In this document: piece after piece, positions 45,016-60,026 of the stretch
Numbering within the stretch: the first letter of the stretch is position 1
Layout: each line of letters starts with the position of its first letter
Assembly (NCBI GenBank): GCA_029432775.1
Contig: JAROAZ010000006.1
Location: forward strand, 124,001 to 188,000
Origin: Pontiellaceae bacterium B12227
GTDB lineage: Bacteria > Verrucomicrobiota > Kiritimatiellia > Kiritimatiellales > Pontiellaceae
DNA length: 64,000 bases
Direction of reading: 5' to 3'
The notes under the pieces: model-generated
Databases searched by the model: none
The model's input: the letters and a program-made list of their open reading frames with translations, nothing else
What the model was told of the DNA's origin: nothing
Position numbers and translations under genes: made by a program

Positions 45016-47151
45016 CTAACGGTTAAGGATAGCGTCTGTCATATTTGGAGGAACCGGATCAAACGCTTGCGGTTCCATCGAATAGCTCGCCCTACCCTTT
45101 GTTAAGGACCGCAAACTCGTTGCGTATCCGAAAACTTCGGCAAGCGGGACATCCGCCTGCACGACCTGAAGATCATTTGAAGCCTTGATTTCGCGGATCT
45201 TACCGCGACGGCTGTTAAGGTCGCCCATCACATCACCGAGATGCTCTTCGGGCGCTTCAATTTCCAGCAGCATAATCGGTTCAAGCAGAACCGGGCCGGA
45301 GTTAGACACCGCATCCCGAAGAGCCATCACCGCTGCAGAGCGGAAGGCAACTTCGGAGGAGTCTGTATCGTGGGTCTGTCCGCCGACCACCGTTACTTTT
45401 GTATCGATGATGGCAAAATTACCGAGCACACCAGTTAACAGTGCGTCGGAAATCCCTTCTTCAATTCCTTTACGGAAAGCGTCAGGGATAATCTTATTGG
45501 ATACGTCAAAATCAATTACATTCCCGGCACCGGCCGTATTCGGCTGTACCACCAGCGTAAGCGCCGCAAAATGCGTATCTCCGCCAATCTCACGGTCAAA
45601 GGTGAAGGAACCCTCCCCTTTCGCAGAGACGGATTCGCGATAAGCCACCATCGGCTTACCCGCATTGGCCTGCACCTTATACTCACGAAGAATGCGGTCT
45701 TTGATAATTTCAAGATGCAGCTCGCCCATACCGGCAATAATGGTCTGCCCGGTCTCTTCATGAATGGTAGTATGAAAAGTGGGATCCTCATCGGCCATAT
45801 CCTGCAGCGCATCCACCAGGGCATCTTTATCGCCCGTGGTTTTCGGCTCAATGGCCATGGAAATTACAGGCTCTGGAAATTCAATATTTTCGAGAACAAT
45901 CGGATCATTTTCAGCGCAGACGGTGTCACCGGTGGTAAACAGCTTCTGGCCAACCATGCCGCCGATTTCGCCGGCATACAGCACATCAATATCTTCGCGT
46001 GAATTAGCATGCAGACGCAGGAGGCGCCCGATACGCTCGCGTTTCTTGGTGCGCGGATTATAGATGTTCATGCCTTTTTTCAGCTGACCGGCATAGATGC
46101 GAACAAAAGCCAGTTTACCCACAAACTTATCGGTTGCCATTTTAAAGACAAGGCCGGTCAGTGGATCAAAGTCCGAGGTTTTACGCTCAATTTCCAACTC
46201 GGACTTGGGAGAAATTCCGGTAACCGCTGGAACATCCAGCGGGGAAGGCAGCAAAGCAACGACTGCATCAAGCAGCGGCTGAACGCCCTTGTTTTTCAGC
46301 GAGGATCCAACCAGAACCGGAACAATTTCGTTTGCAATGGTCGCGCGGCGCAGAGCCGCCAGCAGGACTTCACCGGAAACATCGGCATCATCCATATACG
46401 CTTCGAGCAGTTCTTCATCCACCTCGGCGACCTTTTCAATCAGGTCGGCCCGATAGGCTTCTGCATCACCAGCGAGGTCAGATGGAATATCAATGTACTC
46501 AACCTGCGACCCCATATCATCTTCAGAAAAGGTCATGGCCTGCATCTTGATCAGGTCAATCACCCCAGAGAAGGTTTCAGCCGCACCGATCGGCAATTGA
46601 ATGGCGGCCGCCGGCGCTTTAAGCTGATTCTGCATTTCATCGACGACTTTATAGAAGTCAGCACCCATGCGGTCCATTTTATTAACGAAGGCTACACGCG
46701 GCACACTGTACTTCGTGGCCTGGCGCCAAACCGTTTCGGACTGCGGCTGAACTCCGCCCACAGCGCAGAAAACGCCAACGGCGCCATCAAGTACGCGAAG
46801 TGAGCGTTCCACTTCCACGGTGAAATCAACGTGGCCGGGGGTATCGATAATATTAATCTGATGATCATTCCAGAAACAGGTGGTGGCAGCCGACGTAATC
46901 GTAATGCCGCGCTCCTGCTCCTGAATCATCCAGTCCATGGTAGCGGTGCCGTCATGGACTTCACCGATTTTATGAACCTTACCGGAGTAGTAGAGAATCC
47001 GCTCGGAAGTGGTGGTCTTGCCCGCATCGATGTGAGCAATAATGCCGATATTGCGAACCGTCGACAAAGCATGCGCACGGCCTTCGGCTTCCCGTCGGGA
47101 ATCCGAGCCTTTACCTGCTTTTGCATTTTTCTGGTTCACAGTGTTATTCAT
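45016..47151 (-). CDS. fusA: Elongation factor G
   Basis: A 711-residue translocase GTPase. G1 [10 protein letters not shown]2 RGITI, G3 DTPGHVDF and G4 NKMDRMGAD are intact, and domains II-V follow. The N-terminus carries about 25 extra residues ([20 protein letters not shown]...) before the canonical VRNIGIIAH. The ATG at 47151 has GAAG-rich sequence upstream; the open frame begins with TTG at 47163. Confidence 0.96.
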   Translation of the reverse strand: MNNTVNQKNAKAGKGSDSRREAEGRAHALSTVRNIGIIAHIDAGKTTTSERILYYSGKVHKIGEVHDGTATMDWMIQEQERGITITSAATTCFWNDHQINIIDTPGHVDFTVEVERSLRVLDGAVGVFCAVGGVQPQSETVWRQATKYSVPRVAFVNKMDRMGADFYKVVDEMQNQLKAPAAAIQLPIGAAETFSGVIDLIKMQAMTFSEDDMGSQVEYIDIPSDLAGDAEAYRADLIEKVAEVDEELLEAYMDDADVSGEVLLAALRRATIANEIVPVLVGSSLKNKGVQPLLDAVVALLPSPLDVPAVTGISPKSELEIERKTSDFDPLTGLVFKMATDKFVGKLAFVRIYAGQLKKGMNIYNPRTKKRERIGRLLRLHANSREDIDVLYAGEIGGMVGQKLFTTGDTVCAENDPIVLENIEFPEPVISMAIEPKTTGDKDALVDALQDMADEDPTFHTTIHEETGQTIIAGMGELHLEIIKDRILREYKVQANAGKPMVAYRESVSAKGEGSFTFDREIGGDTHFAALTLVVQPNTAGAGNVIDFDVSNKIIPDAFRKGIEEGISDALLTGVLGNFAIIDTKVTVVGGQTHDTDSSEVAFRSAAVMALRDAVSNSGPVLLEPIMLLEIEAPEEHLGDVMGDLNSRRGKIREIKASNDLQVVQADVPLAEVFGYATSLRSLTKGRASYSMEPQAFDPVPPNMTDAILNR

Positions 47152-47168
47152 TTCTTTCTTCAATAACC

Positions 47169-47195
47169 GGAAGGTTCCAATATTTGGAACCTTCC
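47169..47195 (-). repeat. Extended palindrome hairpin between rpsG and fusA
   Basis: The family 15-mer TTCCAATATTTGGAA (47175-47189) is extended to perfect 12-base arms, GGAAGGTTCCAA and TTGGAACCTTCC, around TAT. It lies 17 bases upstream of the fusA start and can fold in the mRNA. Confidence 0.92.
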
Positions 47196-47256
47196 TTTCA
47201 ATCGGCGACCCCCATCCGTTGGGGATTTCCTATGGTACCGGCACAAGACCGAGGTC

Positions 47257-47730
47257 TTACCAGCGGTAGTGCGCGAACGCTTTGTTCGCCTGCGCCATCT
47301 TATGCGTGTCGTCACGCTTCTTGATGGCAGCGCCCTGACCTTTGAACGCGTCGATGACTTCGTTCGCAAGGGCTTTACGCATTGGAACACCCTTACGGTT
47401 TCCGGCAAAAGCAATCAACCAGCGTGTCGCAAGAGCGATCTGACGCTTCGGTTTCACTTCCAACGGAACCTGATAAGTGGCACCACCAACACGGCGGGAC
47501 TTAACTTCGAGACGCGGAGAGACGTTTTCAACGGCGGTAGTGAATACATGCACCGGATCTTCGTCTGTCAGCTGAGCCTGAATATCTTCCAGGGCTCCGT
47601 ATACAATTTTGGCTGCTACCGATTTTTTACCGCGCTCCATCACGCAGTTAATCATGTACGCTACCATTTTGTTGTTGTAGCGCGGATCCGGAATCAGCTC
47701 ACGTTTTTCTGCTCTATGTCTTCTGGCCAT
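47257..47730 (-). CDS. rpsG: 30S ribosomal protein S7
   Basis: A 157-residue 16S-rRNA-binding protein: KRELIPDPRYNNKMVAYMINCVMERGKKSVA and QVPLEVKPKRQIALATRWLI. Second gene of the cluster. Confidence 0.97.
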   Translation of the reverse strand: MARRHRAEKRELIPDPRYNNKMVAYMINCVMERGKKSVAAKIVYGALEDIQAQLTDEDPVHVFTTAVENVSPRLEVKSRRVGGATYQVPLEVKPKRQIALATRWLIAFAGNRKGVPMRKALANEVIDAFKGQGAAIKKRDDTHKMAQANKAFAHYRW

Positions 47731-47743
47731 AGTTCAAATTTCC

Positions 47744-48115
47744 TTATTTAGGGCGCTTCGCACCATATTTCGAACGACCACGCTTACGACCGTCTACTCC
47801 GAGACAGTCCAGCGCACCACGAACGATGTGATAACGAACACCCGGCAAGTCTTTTACTCGACCGCCGCGTACGAGAACCATGCTATGTTCCTGCAGGTTG
47901 TGACCTTCACCACCAATATAGGCGTTAACTTCACGACCATTCGTCAAACGAACACGGGCCACTTTACGAAGAGCTGAGTTCGGCTTCTTCGGAGTCTGTG
48001 TTTTAACCAACAGACATACACCACGGCGCTGCGGGCAAGTCGTCAGTGCTGGTGACTTACTCTTCTTCTTCTGAAGCGTACGCGGCTTTCTTACTAACTG
48101 ATTGATTGTAGGCAT
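47744..48115 (-). CDS. rpsL: 30S ribosomal protein S12
   Basis: A 123-residue decoding-centre protein: [23 protein letters not shown], then [17 protein letters not shown] and [28 protein letters not shown]. It is the first gene of the long ribosomal cluster, with the ribosome site AGGAAGGG. Confidence 0.97.
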   Translation of the reverse strand: MPTINQLVRKPRTLQKKKSKSPALTTCPQRRGVCLLVKTQTPKKPNSALRKVARVRLTNGREVNAYIGGEGHNLQEHSMVLVRGGRVKDLPGVRYHIVRGALDCLGVDGRKRGRSKYGAKRPK

Positions 48116-48677
48116 AAATATCCCTTCCTATAAAAAAGACAAGCGCAGGACAGTAGTCACCTACCTCCTACACCGCAAGCGAAACATTTAACTAATTTCA
48201 CTCTATTCAATAGGCCTTCCAAACATTGGAAAACCCTGTAAACCGCAAACTGCCTCTCACTTAACTGCAACACACGGGAAACTGCTCCCCGCCTCTGCAT
48301 TTCAGATCGAAACCTAATCCGGTTCGGATACCCGATTGCCGGTGCATTACGGTCCTACATCTTTCGTCTGCCGGAAACTGCCAGCCACTTCGAAATGAGG
48401 ATGGTGCTTTTAAGCATCTGTAGATTAAGCAGTTGCTGTCTCAACACCCTCCCGCAATCACCAAATCAGCGCGAAAGGACGAGAAACATATAGAACCCCC
48501 CGATAAAATCCAGAGAAAAATTCCAATATTTATCATCGAATTATGCAGGGGAAACCCCGCCTATACAAAGGTTTCCGGAAAACGGGAGAAAACGATCTGA
48601 ATTAAAGTTGAAGTTTTTCTTCGCTTATTACTCCCAAACAGGTTACACACACTGTTCATTCAATAAAGGAAATACAG
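48116..48677. promoter_or_regulatory. Long divergent intergenic region (rpsL / cold-shock gene)
   Basis: These 562 bases contain no credible ORF or tRNA. They must hold the promoter of the ribosomal cluster (minus) and that of the cold-shock gene (plus). I see small hairpins such as ATCCGGTTCGGAT near 48317 and GGTGCTTTTAAGCATC near 48404, plus one 15-bp palindrome at 48217. Cold-shock mRNAs often have long structured 5' leaders, which may explain part of the length. Confidence 0.5.
48217..48231. repeat. 15-bp palindrome TTCCAAACATTGGAA
   Basis: Intergenic copy 101 bases upstream of rpsL, in the likely promoter or leader region of the ribosomal cluster. Confidence 0.95.
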
Positions 48678-48881
48678 ATGAATACAGGTACAGTTAAATG
48701 GTTCAGCGCCGAAAAAGGCTTTGGTTTTATCACTCCTGATGAAGGCGGAACCGATATGTTCGTACACCACTCGGAAATCCAGGTTTCCGGTTATGCATCC
48801 CTCGATGAAGGCCAGAAGGTCTCCTACGAAGTGGGTCAGGGCCAGAAAGGTCCTTGTGCTACAAACGTAACACCTATGTAA
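48678..48881 (+). CDS. Cold-shock domain protein (CspA family)
   Basis: A 67-residue OB-fold RNA chaperone. [17 protein letters not shown] contains RNP1 (KGFGFI) and DMFVHHSEI is RNP2 (usually DVFVH). The ribosome site AAAGGAAA is clear. A terminator follows 20 bases after the stop. Confidence 0.96.
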   Translation: MNTGTVKWFSAEKGFGFITPDEGGTDMFVHHSEIQVSGYASLDEGQKVSYEVGQGQKGPCATNVTPM

Positions 48882-48902
48882 GACCAAGCTTTTTAAAGCT
48901 AT

Positions 48903-48934
48903 AAAAAAGGCGTCCCACGGGACGCCTTTTTTTG
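48903..48934 (+). terminator. Terminator of cold-shock gene, probably bidirectional
   Basis: AAAAAAGGCGTCC-CACG-GGACGCCTTTTTTT. A-run and T-run on both sides let it also stop the convergent flavoprotein gene (stop at 48987). Confidence 0.92.
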
Positions 48935-48986
48935 TGTCTTAAATTTTGACGAAGCCGGCTAAACCCGGCCCGCCGCACATCAAAGC

Positions 48987-50417
48987 CTATCCTAGAATCA
49001 CCCGAATCACATCCTCGGCGGAAAAGTCCGGATTATCACCCTCACAGAAACGCCCGATATTCACAAGATCGTCGCCCATTGTAACCAGACACTTTTCCAG
49101 CGTGCCATCCGACAATCGCTGGGGATAACCAATATCCGCAGCCAGCGCATTGCACAGACACTTGCGACCGACCGTATCCTCTTCCGCGCCACCTTTCGCA
49201 ACATAGGCCGCAATCGGCTCCGCCGCGCAACGATATCCAATCTTCCCATCAGCACGCCGATAGGGCGTACGGAGAAATCCGATATCACAGATACGGCGAC
49301 GCTGCCGATAGACCGCCTCCTCAGAAAGACTCCCCTTCAGGTCGGCCACCTTGAACGGGAAACCGGTCGGCGATGCAACGGGATCGGTGAATACCTTTGC
49401 CTTCCCCGACAAAACCTGACCGACGAGCTCACGACGCGAATCCACAAGCAACCCGGACTCCGTACACAAACCAAAAGCGGTACCCACCTGAACTCCAGTC
49501 GCACCCGCATCGAGCGCGGCAACCATTGCTTCCGGAGAACCGCAGGAACCAGCCAGCCAGAACGGAAGCCCCAGATTTTTTATCTTTTCCAGTTTGGCAT
49601 CATCACGAGGACCATAAATCGGCTCGCCCGCATCATTAAGAGCACCCTTACCACGCGGCGGAGCGTTATGCCCCCCTGCCAAAGGACCTTCCACAACAAA
49701 GCCCTCAATGCTTCCATTTGCTTTTTTCAGCAGAATAGAGGCCAGTGCTTCGGTGGTAACAATCGGTAAAAAGTCAGGACGATTCAGCTCAGACGGACAC
49801 TGCGCATCCTCCATCAGAGAGGAAGGATCGAATGGCACGTTAACGATTTCGAATTTCCCGTCAACCCCATTCACCACCACGGGATATTCCGCTGGCTCAT
49901 GCTTTGACAACGAATCCAAAATTCCGGGTACAGTAAGCGGGATCCCCGCTCCCATCACCACAACTGAGACCCCCGCCAGCATGGCGCCATAGATGGAGGG
50001 TAGATGCGGGAGCTGAATTTTTTCCAGATAATTAATACCAACCGGCTGGTCATGCCCCTCTTTTGCCAGGAACACTTCAACGAAATTGCCCACAACACAA
50101 AGTTCCCGAGCTTCCGGAGATCCGGCAACTGTATGCATGGGAATATGCCTGTATGGTGTATCGGAAGGAAGCCCGCCAGGAACAAAAAATGCGTCTAATA
50201 CACGCTGTACGATGCGGGGAAAAGGGAAACTCTCAAGCGCTCGCCTGACGTGCCCTCCGGGGTCGCCGTCCTGAAGCTTACGCGCCAACACGGCGTCGAG
50301 CGCCGTACCGGAAACAACGCCAAGCTGTCCAAGTCGTGAAACCGCACTGGCTAATCGCCAGTCGGAAATTCCGAACCCCATCCCACCCTGAATGATTTTA
50401 GGAAGTTGAATATTCAT
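48987..50417 (-). CDS. Nitronate monooxygenase / 2-nitropropane dioxygenase family flavoprotein
   Basis: A 476-residue TIM-barrel FMN protein: LPKIIQGGMGFGISDWRLASAVSRLGQLGVVSG at the start, VVEGPLAGGHNAPP (conserved Gly-His region) and GATGVQVGTAF (phosphate binding). The C-terminal part has a Cys-containing segment (GRKCLCNALAADIGYPQR) seen in longer members. It oxidises nitronates or serves as an enoyl-reductase-like enzyme; the substrate is not fixed by sequence. A start at 50456 (13 residues more) is also possible; neither has a clear ribosome site. Confidence 0.8.
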   Translation of the reverse strand: MNIQLPKIIQGGMGFGISDWRLASAVSRLGQLGVVSGTALDAVLARKLQDGDPGGHVRRALESFPFPRIVQRVLDAFFVPGGLPSDTPYRHIPMHTVAGSPEARELCVVGNFVEVFLAKEGHDQPVGINYLEKIQLPHLPSIYGAMLAGVSVVVMGAGIPLTVPGILDSLSKHEPAEYPVVVNGVDGKFEIVNVPFDPSSLMEDAQCPSELNRPDFLPIVTTEALASILLKKANGSIEGFVVEGPLAGGHNAPPRGKGALNDAGEPIYGPRDDAKLEKIKNLGLPFWLAGSCGSPEAMVAALDAGATGVQVGTAFGLCTESGLLVDSRRELVGQVLSGKAKVFTDPVASPTGFPFKVADLKGSLSEEAVYRQRRRICDIGFLRTPYRRADGKIGYRCAAEPIAAYVAKGGAEEDTVGRKCLCNALAADIGYPQRLSDGTLEKCLVTMGDDLVNIGRFCEGDNPDFSAEDVIRVILG

Positions 50418-50482
50418 AAGCGGCGAACTATGAACATCCACTAAGGGAATAACCATAATAATCGTTCAAATTGGGGCGTTTA

Positions 50483-51310
50483 TTAACCCGAAGTCTCGTT
50501 TTCCCAAACCAGGATCGCGCGCTTCCGCTCCGTGCCCCACGCATAACCGCCCACAGCCCCCGTTTCCCGAATCACACGATGGCACGGAATCAGGAATCCG
50601 ATCGGATTTTGTCCCACAGCCGTACCGACGGCCCGCGATGCCTTTGAATTCCCGACCCTGGCGGCCAACTGACCATAACTCAGCAGCTTTCCCTCAGGAA
50701 TCTCCAGCAGGGCCCGCCAGACTTTGACCTGAAAGGCCGTGCCTTTCACATAAGCCTTCAACGGCTCCTGAGCTCGAAAATCCGGTTTAAAAATCATCGA
50801 ACACAACTCATGGGCCCTCATATCATCTTTAACCAGCTCTGCATGGGGCCAACGACTCTCCAGTTTCTTCCAATGGCTGGAAACTTCCAGAGGTTGGAAA
50901 AAAGAGAGATGGCATATGCCGCGCGGACTTTCGGCAATCAGACAATTCCCGAACGGACTCTCTGCAATTCCGGCCTGGATGATCCATCCTTTACCCCCGG
51001 TTTTGATCTCTCCCGGCGTTGCCGCCTCCAGATTCACACAGAGATCATGCAAACGGCCAGGACCGGATAAGCCGGAATCCAACGCGGCATCCAGCACACT
51101 TTTTCCTTCCTGCAAACGGCGCCGGGCATCAGACAATGTCAGACATTGGAGAAAATCTTTGGGTGTAATCCCGGCCCAGCCGGAAAACAAACGATGAAAG
51201 TGCGACGCACTTAAGCCCACGATCCGAGCGAGGGTTTCCAGGTTGGGCTGGGTCTCCCGATGCTCTTCGATATAGCGAATCACACGGGCGATACGTTCAT
51301 AGTCAGTCAT
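50483..51310 (-). CDS. AraC-type HTH / methylated-DNA-protein cysteine methyltransferase fusion
   Basis: A 275-residue protein related to the Ada C-terminal half. Residues about 5-95 form an AraC-type DNA-binding domain (LETLARIVGLSASHFHRLFSGWAGITPKDFL). Residues about 105-272 form an O6-alkylguanine transferase domain with the active-site PCHRV and the winged helix (SYGQLAARVGNSKASRAVG). The Ada N-terminal zinc domain is absent. It should repair O6-alkylguanine and may also regulate genes. The ATG at 51310 gives the conserved start. Two palindrome copies lie in tandem inside (50868-50899). Confidence 0.9.
   Translation of the reverse strand: MTDYERIARVIRYIEEHRETQPNLETLARIVGLSASHFHRLFSGWAGITPKDFLQCLTLSDARRRLQEGKSVLDAALDSGLSGPGRLHDLCVNLEAATPGEIKTGGKGWIIQAGIAESPFGNCLIAESPRGICHLSFFQPLEVSSHWKKLESRWPHAELVKDDMRAHELCSMIFKPDFRAQEPLKAYVKGTAFQVKVWRALLEIPEGKLLSYGQLAARVGNSKASRAVGTAVGQNPIGFLIPCHRVIRETGAVGGYAWGTERKRAILVWENETSG
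50868..50899. repeat. Tandem pair of 15-bp palindromes
   Basis: TTCCAATGGCTGGAA (50868-50882) and TTCCAGAGGTTGGAA (50885-50899) are separated by 2 bases (17-base repeat period) within the Ogt-type gene. Confidence 0.95.
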
Positions 51311-51397
51311 AAATGCAATATGCCATGCACTGCAGAAACCGCCCACCCGATTCTTGCTGCGGATTTTACAATGATTGAAAAATCCGCTGAGCGGACA

Positions 51398-51428
51398 TAA
51401 AAAAAGCGCCCCGCAAGGGACGCTTTTT
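51398..51428 (-). terminator. Rho-independent terminator of rpoBC operon
   Basis: On the minus strand, AAAAAGCGTCCC-TTGC-GGGGCGCTTTTTTT (one G-U-type pair in the stem). It lies about 22 bases past the rpoC stop and abuts a 15-bp palindrome. Confidence 0.9.
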
Positions 51429-51441
51429 CCAGTGGTTGGAA
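51427..51441. repeat. 15-bp palindrome TTCCAGTGGTTGGAA
   Basis: Intergenic copy between the rpoC stop (51450) and its terminator. Confidence 0.95.
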
Positions 51442-51449
51442 ACCAACCG

Positions 51450-55631
<4,182 letters not shown>

Positions 55632-55677
55632 GGGTGTTCCTCCTGCAGTATAATGTGTAGGTATCGGTATTATGCGA

Positions 55678-58600
55678 CTAGGTTGAAAGGATGGGTTCGC
55701 CATCCTCGTTCTTCACCTGGAAATTCAGTCCGAGTCCCTGCAGTTCCTTAATCAGTACGTTGAACGATTCCGGACGACCGGAGTCGAGGACATTTTCGCC
55801 CTTCACAATCGCTTCGTACATACGGGTACGTCCGGCAATGTCGTCGGATTTAACCGTTAGGATTTCCTGCAATGCATGCGCCGCACCGTAAGCTTCAAGT
55901 GCCCACACTTCCATTTCCCCGAAACGCTGGCCGCCGTATTGGGCTTTACCACCCAGCGGCTGCTGTGTAACGAGAGAGTACGGGCCAACGGCACGGGCGT
56001 GGATCTTTTCGCTGACCAAATGATGCAGTTTCAGCATGTAGATCACACCAACCACAACACGCTGCTCAAAGCGCTCGCCTGTACGGCCGTCATACAGCTC
56101 AGTTTTACCGTCGGCCGCAAGGCCGGCCTCGCTGAGCATGTCACGAATCTGCTGTTCCGAGATACCATCGAAAATCGGGGTGGCGGCATGCATACCAAGA
56201 TGCTTACATGCCCAGCCCAGATGAGTTTCAAGTACCTGACCCACGTTCATACGAGAAGGTACACCAAGCGGGTTGAGCACGATGTCAACCGGTGTTCCAT
56301 CCGGAAGGAACGGCATATCTTCCTCGGCAACAATACGCGAAATTACACCCTTGTTACCATGGCGACCGGCCATTTTATCCCCTACGGATAGTTTCTTCTT
56401 CTCAGCAACATAAACCTTAACGGACTTCACGATTCCGGCATCAACCTCTTCACCACTACCGGCGCGGTCGAGCGAACGATCTTTGTCCTGTTTAGCTTCT
56501 GTGAACTTATTGCGGTATTCATCGATAATACCCATGATCTTAATACGGATCGGGGACGGATCGATTTCAACATGCTCGTAGTTTGCCGCCAATTTGCGCA
56601 ACAGCGTTTTGGTGATTTTACGGTTAGCCGGGATAATCACATCGCCGGAACTCGCATTCATCACGTCGAGAGGAATCTTTTCACCGAGCAGGATGTTCGA
56701 CAACGCTTCGGTCAGATCTTCTGTCAGCTGGGCAACCACATCTTCGTGCCGCTCTGCAATTTCGTTCTGAAGCTTTTTAACATCCGTCGGCTTGTCCTTG
56801 CCGGAAGGAGCAGCAGCCCCCATGGCATTGTTTTTCGACGAAACCTTAACATCCATCACGATACCATGCGTACCGGAAGGTGCCTTCAGCGATGTATCAC
56901 GGACATCCGCAGCTTTTTCACCGAAAATGGCGCGCAGCAGGCGTTCTTCCGGAGCGAGTTCTGTTTCGCTCTTCGGCGTAATTTTACCGACGAGAATATC
57001 GCCCGGCTTCACCTCAGCACCAACCTGAATGATCCCGTCATGCGACAGGTTCTTCAGCGCTTCTTCGCCGACATTCGGAATATCGCGGGTAATTTCTTCC
57101 GGACCGAGTTTCGTGTCGCGGGCACCGCATTCGAATTCTTCGATATGAACTGAAGTATAAACATCTTCACGAACCAGTTTCTGGTTGATCAGGATGGCAT
57201 CCTCAAAGTTGTAACCGCCCCAGGGCATAAAGGCCACAACCACGTTCTTACCGAGTGCCAATTCGCCTTCGTCCGTACCGGAACCATCAGCCAGCACATC
57301 GCCATCGGCAATTTTCTGACCTACTTTGACCAACGGGCGCTGGTTGAGGCAGGTACCTGCATTCGAACGCATAAATTTGCGAAGATCATATTCCTGAGCG
57401 TCTTTGCTGCCTTTTTTCTCAGGCATTTTGCCATCTTTGGAAATGATAATGCGGTCAGCAGAAACATAAGCAACCTTGCCGGCGGCTTTCGCCGTAACAA
57501 GCACACGGGAGTCGCGAGCCAAACGGCCTTCAATACCAGTACCCACAAACGGACGTTCCGATTTCATCAGCGGAACAGCCTGACGTTGCATGTTCGAGCC
57601 CATAAGTGCGCGGTTCGCATCATCGTGCTCGAGGAACGGGATCAAACCGGCAGCAATAGACACCACCTGTTTCGGCGAGACATCCATGTACTGAACTTTT
57701 TCCGGCGGAACCTCAATAAAGTCGCCACGTACACGAACCATAACACGGTCGTTGAGGAAGCAGCTCTTTTCGTCCAGCGGTGCGTTGGCCTGGGCAATCA
57801 CATAGCGCTCTTCTTCATCGGCGGTCAGCCAATCAAGATGCTTGCTTACTTTGCCTTTAGCACACTTCAGATACGGCGTAACAATGAAGCCATACTCATT
57901 CACTTTCGCAAAAGTCGACAGCGAGGAGATCAGACCAATGTTCGGTCCCTCCGGAGTTTCAATCGGGCAAATACGGCCGTAGTGCGAACTGTGAACGTCT
58001 CGAACTTCGAAACCGGCACGGTCGCGGTTCAGACCGCCCGGACCCAGAGCGGAAAGACGACGCTTGTGCGTGAGTTCCGACAGCGGGTTCGTCTGGTCCA
58101 TAAACTGGGACAGCTGTGAACGACCGAAGAAATCTTTAATTACCGCAGACAAGGCCTTCGGATTAATCAATTTCTGAGAAGAAAGACGGTCGACCGTCGT
58201 GTCAAAGATCGTCATACGCTCTTTTACGAGACGCTGAATACGAGCGAGACCGACACGGCACTGCCCTTCGAGCAGTTCGCCTACCGTACGAATACGACGG
58301 CTGCCAAGATGGTCAATGTCATCCAACGTGCCTTCACCCATACGTACCATGAGGAGGTAGCGGAGAGCTTCAACAACGTCTTCCACTTCCAGCGTCAGCG
58401 AGGTGCTGTCGATTCCGAGTTTCTGCTGAATCTTATAACGACCAACGCGGCTCAGGCTGAAACGGGCTTCATCGAAGAACAGACGTTTGATCATCTGACG
58501 CGCAGAGGCCGTGGTGGGCGGATCGCCCGGACGGAGTTTCTGATACAGATCTTTCAGCGCTTCATCCACGGTGCGGGTGGTGTCAGCCTGAACAGATTTC

Positions 58601-59451
58601 AGGAAGAGCCCCTGATCCCAGGACACATCGACAACGGATACCTTCTTGTATCCGGCCAGCTTCATGCGCTGAATCATGTCAACCGTCAGCGTGTCATAAC
58701 GACGTCCGATTACAGATTCAGAATCCGCATCAACAATGTCGTCTGACAATACGAGGTTTTCGAGATCTTCTTCTTTGTAGGTTTTTTTCGAAAGGGAGAA
58801 CTCGGCGAATTTGTAGTAGAGGCCGAGAATCTCTTCGTCCTTTTCATAACCCAATGCACGCAGGAACGTGGACGCGAGGAACTTTCTGCGACGACGTTTG
58901 CGGTCTAGATAGATATAAATTAAATCGCTGGTATCGAACTGTGCTTCAATCCAGGAACCATGGTCCGGAATGATGCGGAACGAATGCAGGATGGATCCGT
59001 TGGCATGCTGAGACTGCTCAAAGCAAATACCGGGGGAACGGTGCAGCTGGCTGACAATAACGCGCTCAGCACCATTGATCACAAAGCTTCCGCTTTCGGT
59101 CATCAATGGAATTTCACCCATGAACAAAGTGTCTTCCCGGAGATCTTCACCCTCACGCAACTTGAAGGTCACATAAAGTGGGGCCGAAAAGGTTTCCCCT
59201 TCACGGATCGATTCCAAATGCTCAAGTTTAGGTTTTTTGATTTCATAACTTACAAAATCAAGGGCGATCTGCCCGTCGTAACTCTCAATCGGGAACGCTT
59301 CTCCCAATACAGACTGAAGACCAATCTTCTTCCGCTTGGATGGAGAGTGGTCCTGCTGCAGGAAATCCCTGTACGAGTTAAGTTGTATTTCGATTAAGTC
59401 GGGCGCATCTAGCGCGTCTGTGAGTACACCAAAGTTTTTTCTCTCAGCCAT
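55678..59451 (-). CDS. rpoB: RNA polymerase beta subunit
   Basis: A 1257-residue subunit. The rifampicin region ([28 protein letters not shown]), [17 protein letters not shown] and the C-terminal [31 protein letters not shown] are present. The motif QFMDQ and H/R/S residues look wild-type for rifampicin binding. It follows rplL after a gap with two hairpins. Confidence 0.97.
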   Translation of the reverse strand: MAERKNFGVLTDALDAPDLIEIQLNSYRDFLQQDHSPSKRKKIGLQSVLGEAFPIESYDGQIALDFVSYEIKKPKLEHLESIREGETFSAPLYVTFKLREGEDLREDTLFMGEIPLMTESGSFVINGAERVIVSQLHRSPGICFEQSQHANGSILHSFRIIPDHGSWIEAQFDTSDLIYIYLDRKRRRRKFLASTFLRALGYEKDEEILGLYYKFAEFSLSKKTYKEEDLENLVLSDDIVDADSESVIGRRYDTLTVDMIQRMKLAGYKKVSVVDVSWDQGLFLKSVQADTTRTVDEALKDLYQKLRPGDPPTTASARQMIKRLFFDEARFSLSRVGRYKIQQKLGIDSTSLTLEVEDVVEALRYLLMVRMGEGTLDDIDHLGSRRIRTVGELLEGQCRVGLARIQRLVKERMTIFDTTVDRLSSQKLINPKALSAVIKDFFGRSQLSQFMDQTNPLSELTHKRRLSALGPGGLNRDRAGFEVRDVHSSHYGRICPIETPEGPNIGLISSLSTFAKVNEYGFIVTPYLKCAKGKVSKHLDWLTADEEERYVIAQANAPLDEKSCFLNDRVMVRVRGDFIEVPPEKVQYMDVSPKQVVSIAAGLIPFLEHDDANRALMGSNMQRQAVPLMKSERPFVGTGIEGRLARDSRVLVTAKAAGKVAYVSADRIIISKDGKMPEKKGSKDAQEYDLRKFMRSNAGTCLNQRPLVKVGQKIADGDVLADGSGTDEGELALGKNVVVAFMPWGGYNFEDAILINQKLVREDVYTSVHIEEFECGARDTKLGPEEITRDIPNVGEEALKNLSHDGIIQVGAEVKPGDILVGKITPKSETELAPEERLLRAIFGEKAADVRDTSLKAPSGTHGIVMDVKVSSKNNAMGAAAPSGKDKPTDVKKLQNEIAERHEDVVAQLTEDLTEALSNILLGEKIPLDVMNASSGDVIIPANRKITKTLLRKLAANYEHVEIDPSPIRIKIMGIIDEYRNKFTEAKQDKDRSLDRAGSGEEVDAGIVKSVKVYVAEKKKLSVGDKMAGRHGNKGVISRIVAEEDMPFLPDGTPVDIVLNPLGVPSRMNVGQVLETHLGWACKHLGMHAATPIFDGISEQQIRDMLSEAGLAADGKTELYDGRTGERFEQRVVVGVIYMLKLHHLVSEKIHARAVGPYSLVTQQPLGGKAQYGGQRFGEMEVWALEAYGAAHALQEILTVKSDDIAGRTRMYEAIVKGENVLDSGRPESFNVLIKELQGLGLNFQVKNEDGEPILST

Positions 59452-59484
59452 TCCGCACCTTCAGGTTGTTGTTGGATATAACGC

Positions 59485-59515
59485 ATGTTCCCCTTTGGGT
59501 CTCAAAGGGGAACAT
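59485..59515 (-). promoter_or_regulatory. 13-bp-stem hairpin in rplL-rpoB gap (possible attenuator/processing site)
   Basis: ATGTTCCCCTTTG (59485-59497) pairs perfectly with CAAAGGGGAACAT (59503-59515). In E. coli the rplL-rpoB gap has an attenuator and an RNase III site; this stem is in the same place, so a similar role is plausible (inference). Confidence 0.65.
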
Positions 59516-59522
59516 ATCACAT

Positions 59523-59542
59523 GCCGCCCGAAGGCGGCACTA
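59523..59542. repeat. REP-like hairpin, copy 2
   Basis: GCCGCCCGAAGGCGGCACTA; 18 of 20 bases match 19927-19946. On the transcribed strand it reads GCCGCC-TTCG-GGCGGC, a C(UUCG)G extra-stable tetraloop. It lies directly upstream of the 13-bp-stem hairpin in the rplL-rpoB gap. Confidence 0.75.
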
Positions 59543-59570
59543 TCTGTCAAAGATCAAGAAATCTATCGAA

Positions 59571-59981
59571 TTACTTGACTTCGACTGAAGCTCCAACACC
59601 TTCAAGCTTTTCTTTCATCGCATCGGCATCATCCTGGGAGAGTCCGGCTTTGATGCTGGTAGGCGCGCCATCGACGAGCTCTTTAGCTTCTTTCAGGCCG
59701 AGACCAGTGATTCCGCGAAGTTCTTTGATGACCTGGATTTTGGAACTTCCAGCAGCAGTAAGAACCACTTCGAATTCAGTCTGAGCAGCGGCAGCGCCAC
59801 CTTCTTCACCAGCAGGTGCTGCAACAGCGACAGCTGCAGGAGCGGCTGCGGTTACGCCCAGACGGTCTTCCAGAGCTTTTACGAGCTGCGAGAGTTCGAG
59901 GACCGAGATGGTTTCAACCCAATCAACGAATTCTGCCATTTTACCTTCGAGTACTACTTCTTCTTTTGTTTCTTCGGACAT
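59571..59981 (-). CDS. rplL: 50S ribosomal protein L7/L12
   Basis: A 136-residue stalk protein: N-terminal dimer domain ([19 protein letters not shown]), an Ala/Gly-rich hinge, and the factor-binding domain ([27 protein letters not shown]). About 14 extra residues precede the usual start. Confidence 0.97.
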   Translation of the reverse strand: MSEETKEEVVLEGKMAEFVDWVETISVLELSQLVKALEDRLGVTAAAPAAVAVAAPAGEEGGAAAAQTEFEVVLTAAGSSKIQVIKELRGITGLGLKEAKELVDGAPTSIKAGLSQDDADAMKEKLEGVGASVEVK

Positions 59982-60026
59982 TTTTTGCCTCCTAATGAAC
60001 TGCTATCTAATTCAAAGTTATAATTG

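Noticed and set aside
55632-55703. Longer rpoC start (ATG at 55703)
   Set aside because: It overlaps rpoB and lacks a ribosome site, while GTG at 55631 follows a perfect AGGAGG and matches the usual N-terminus.
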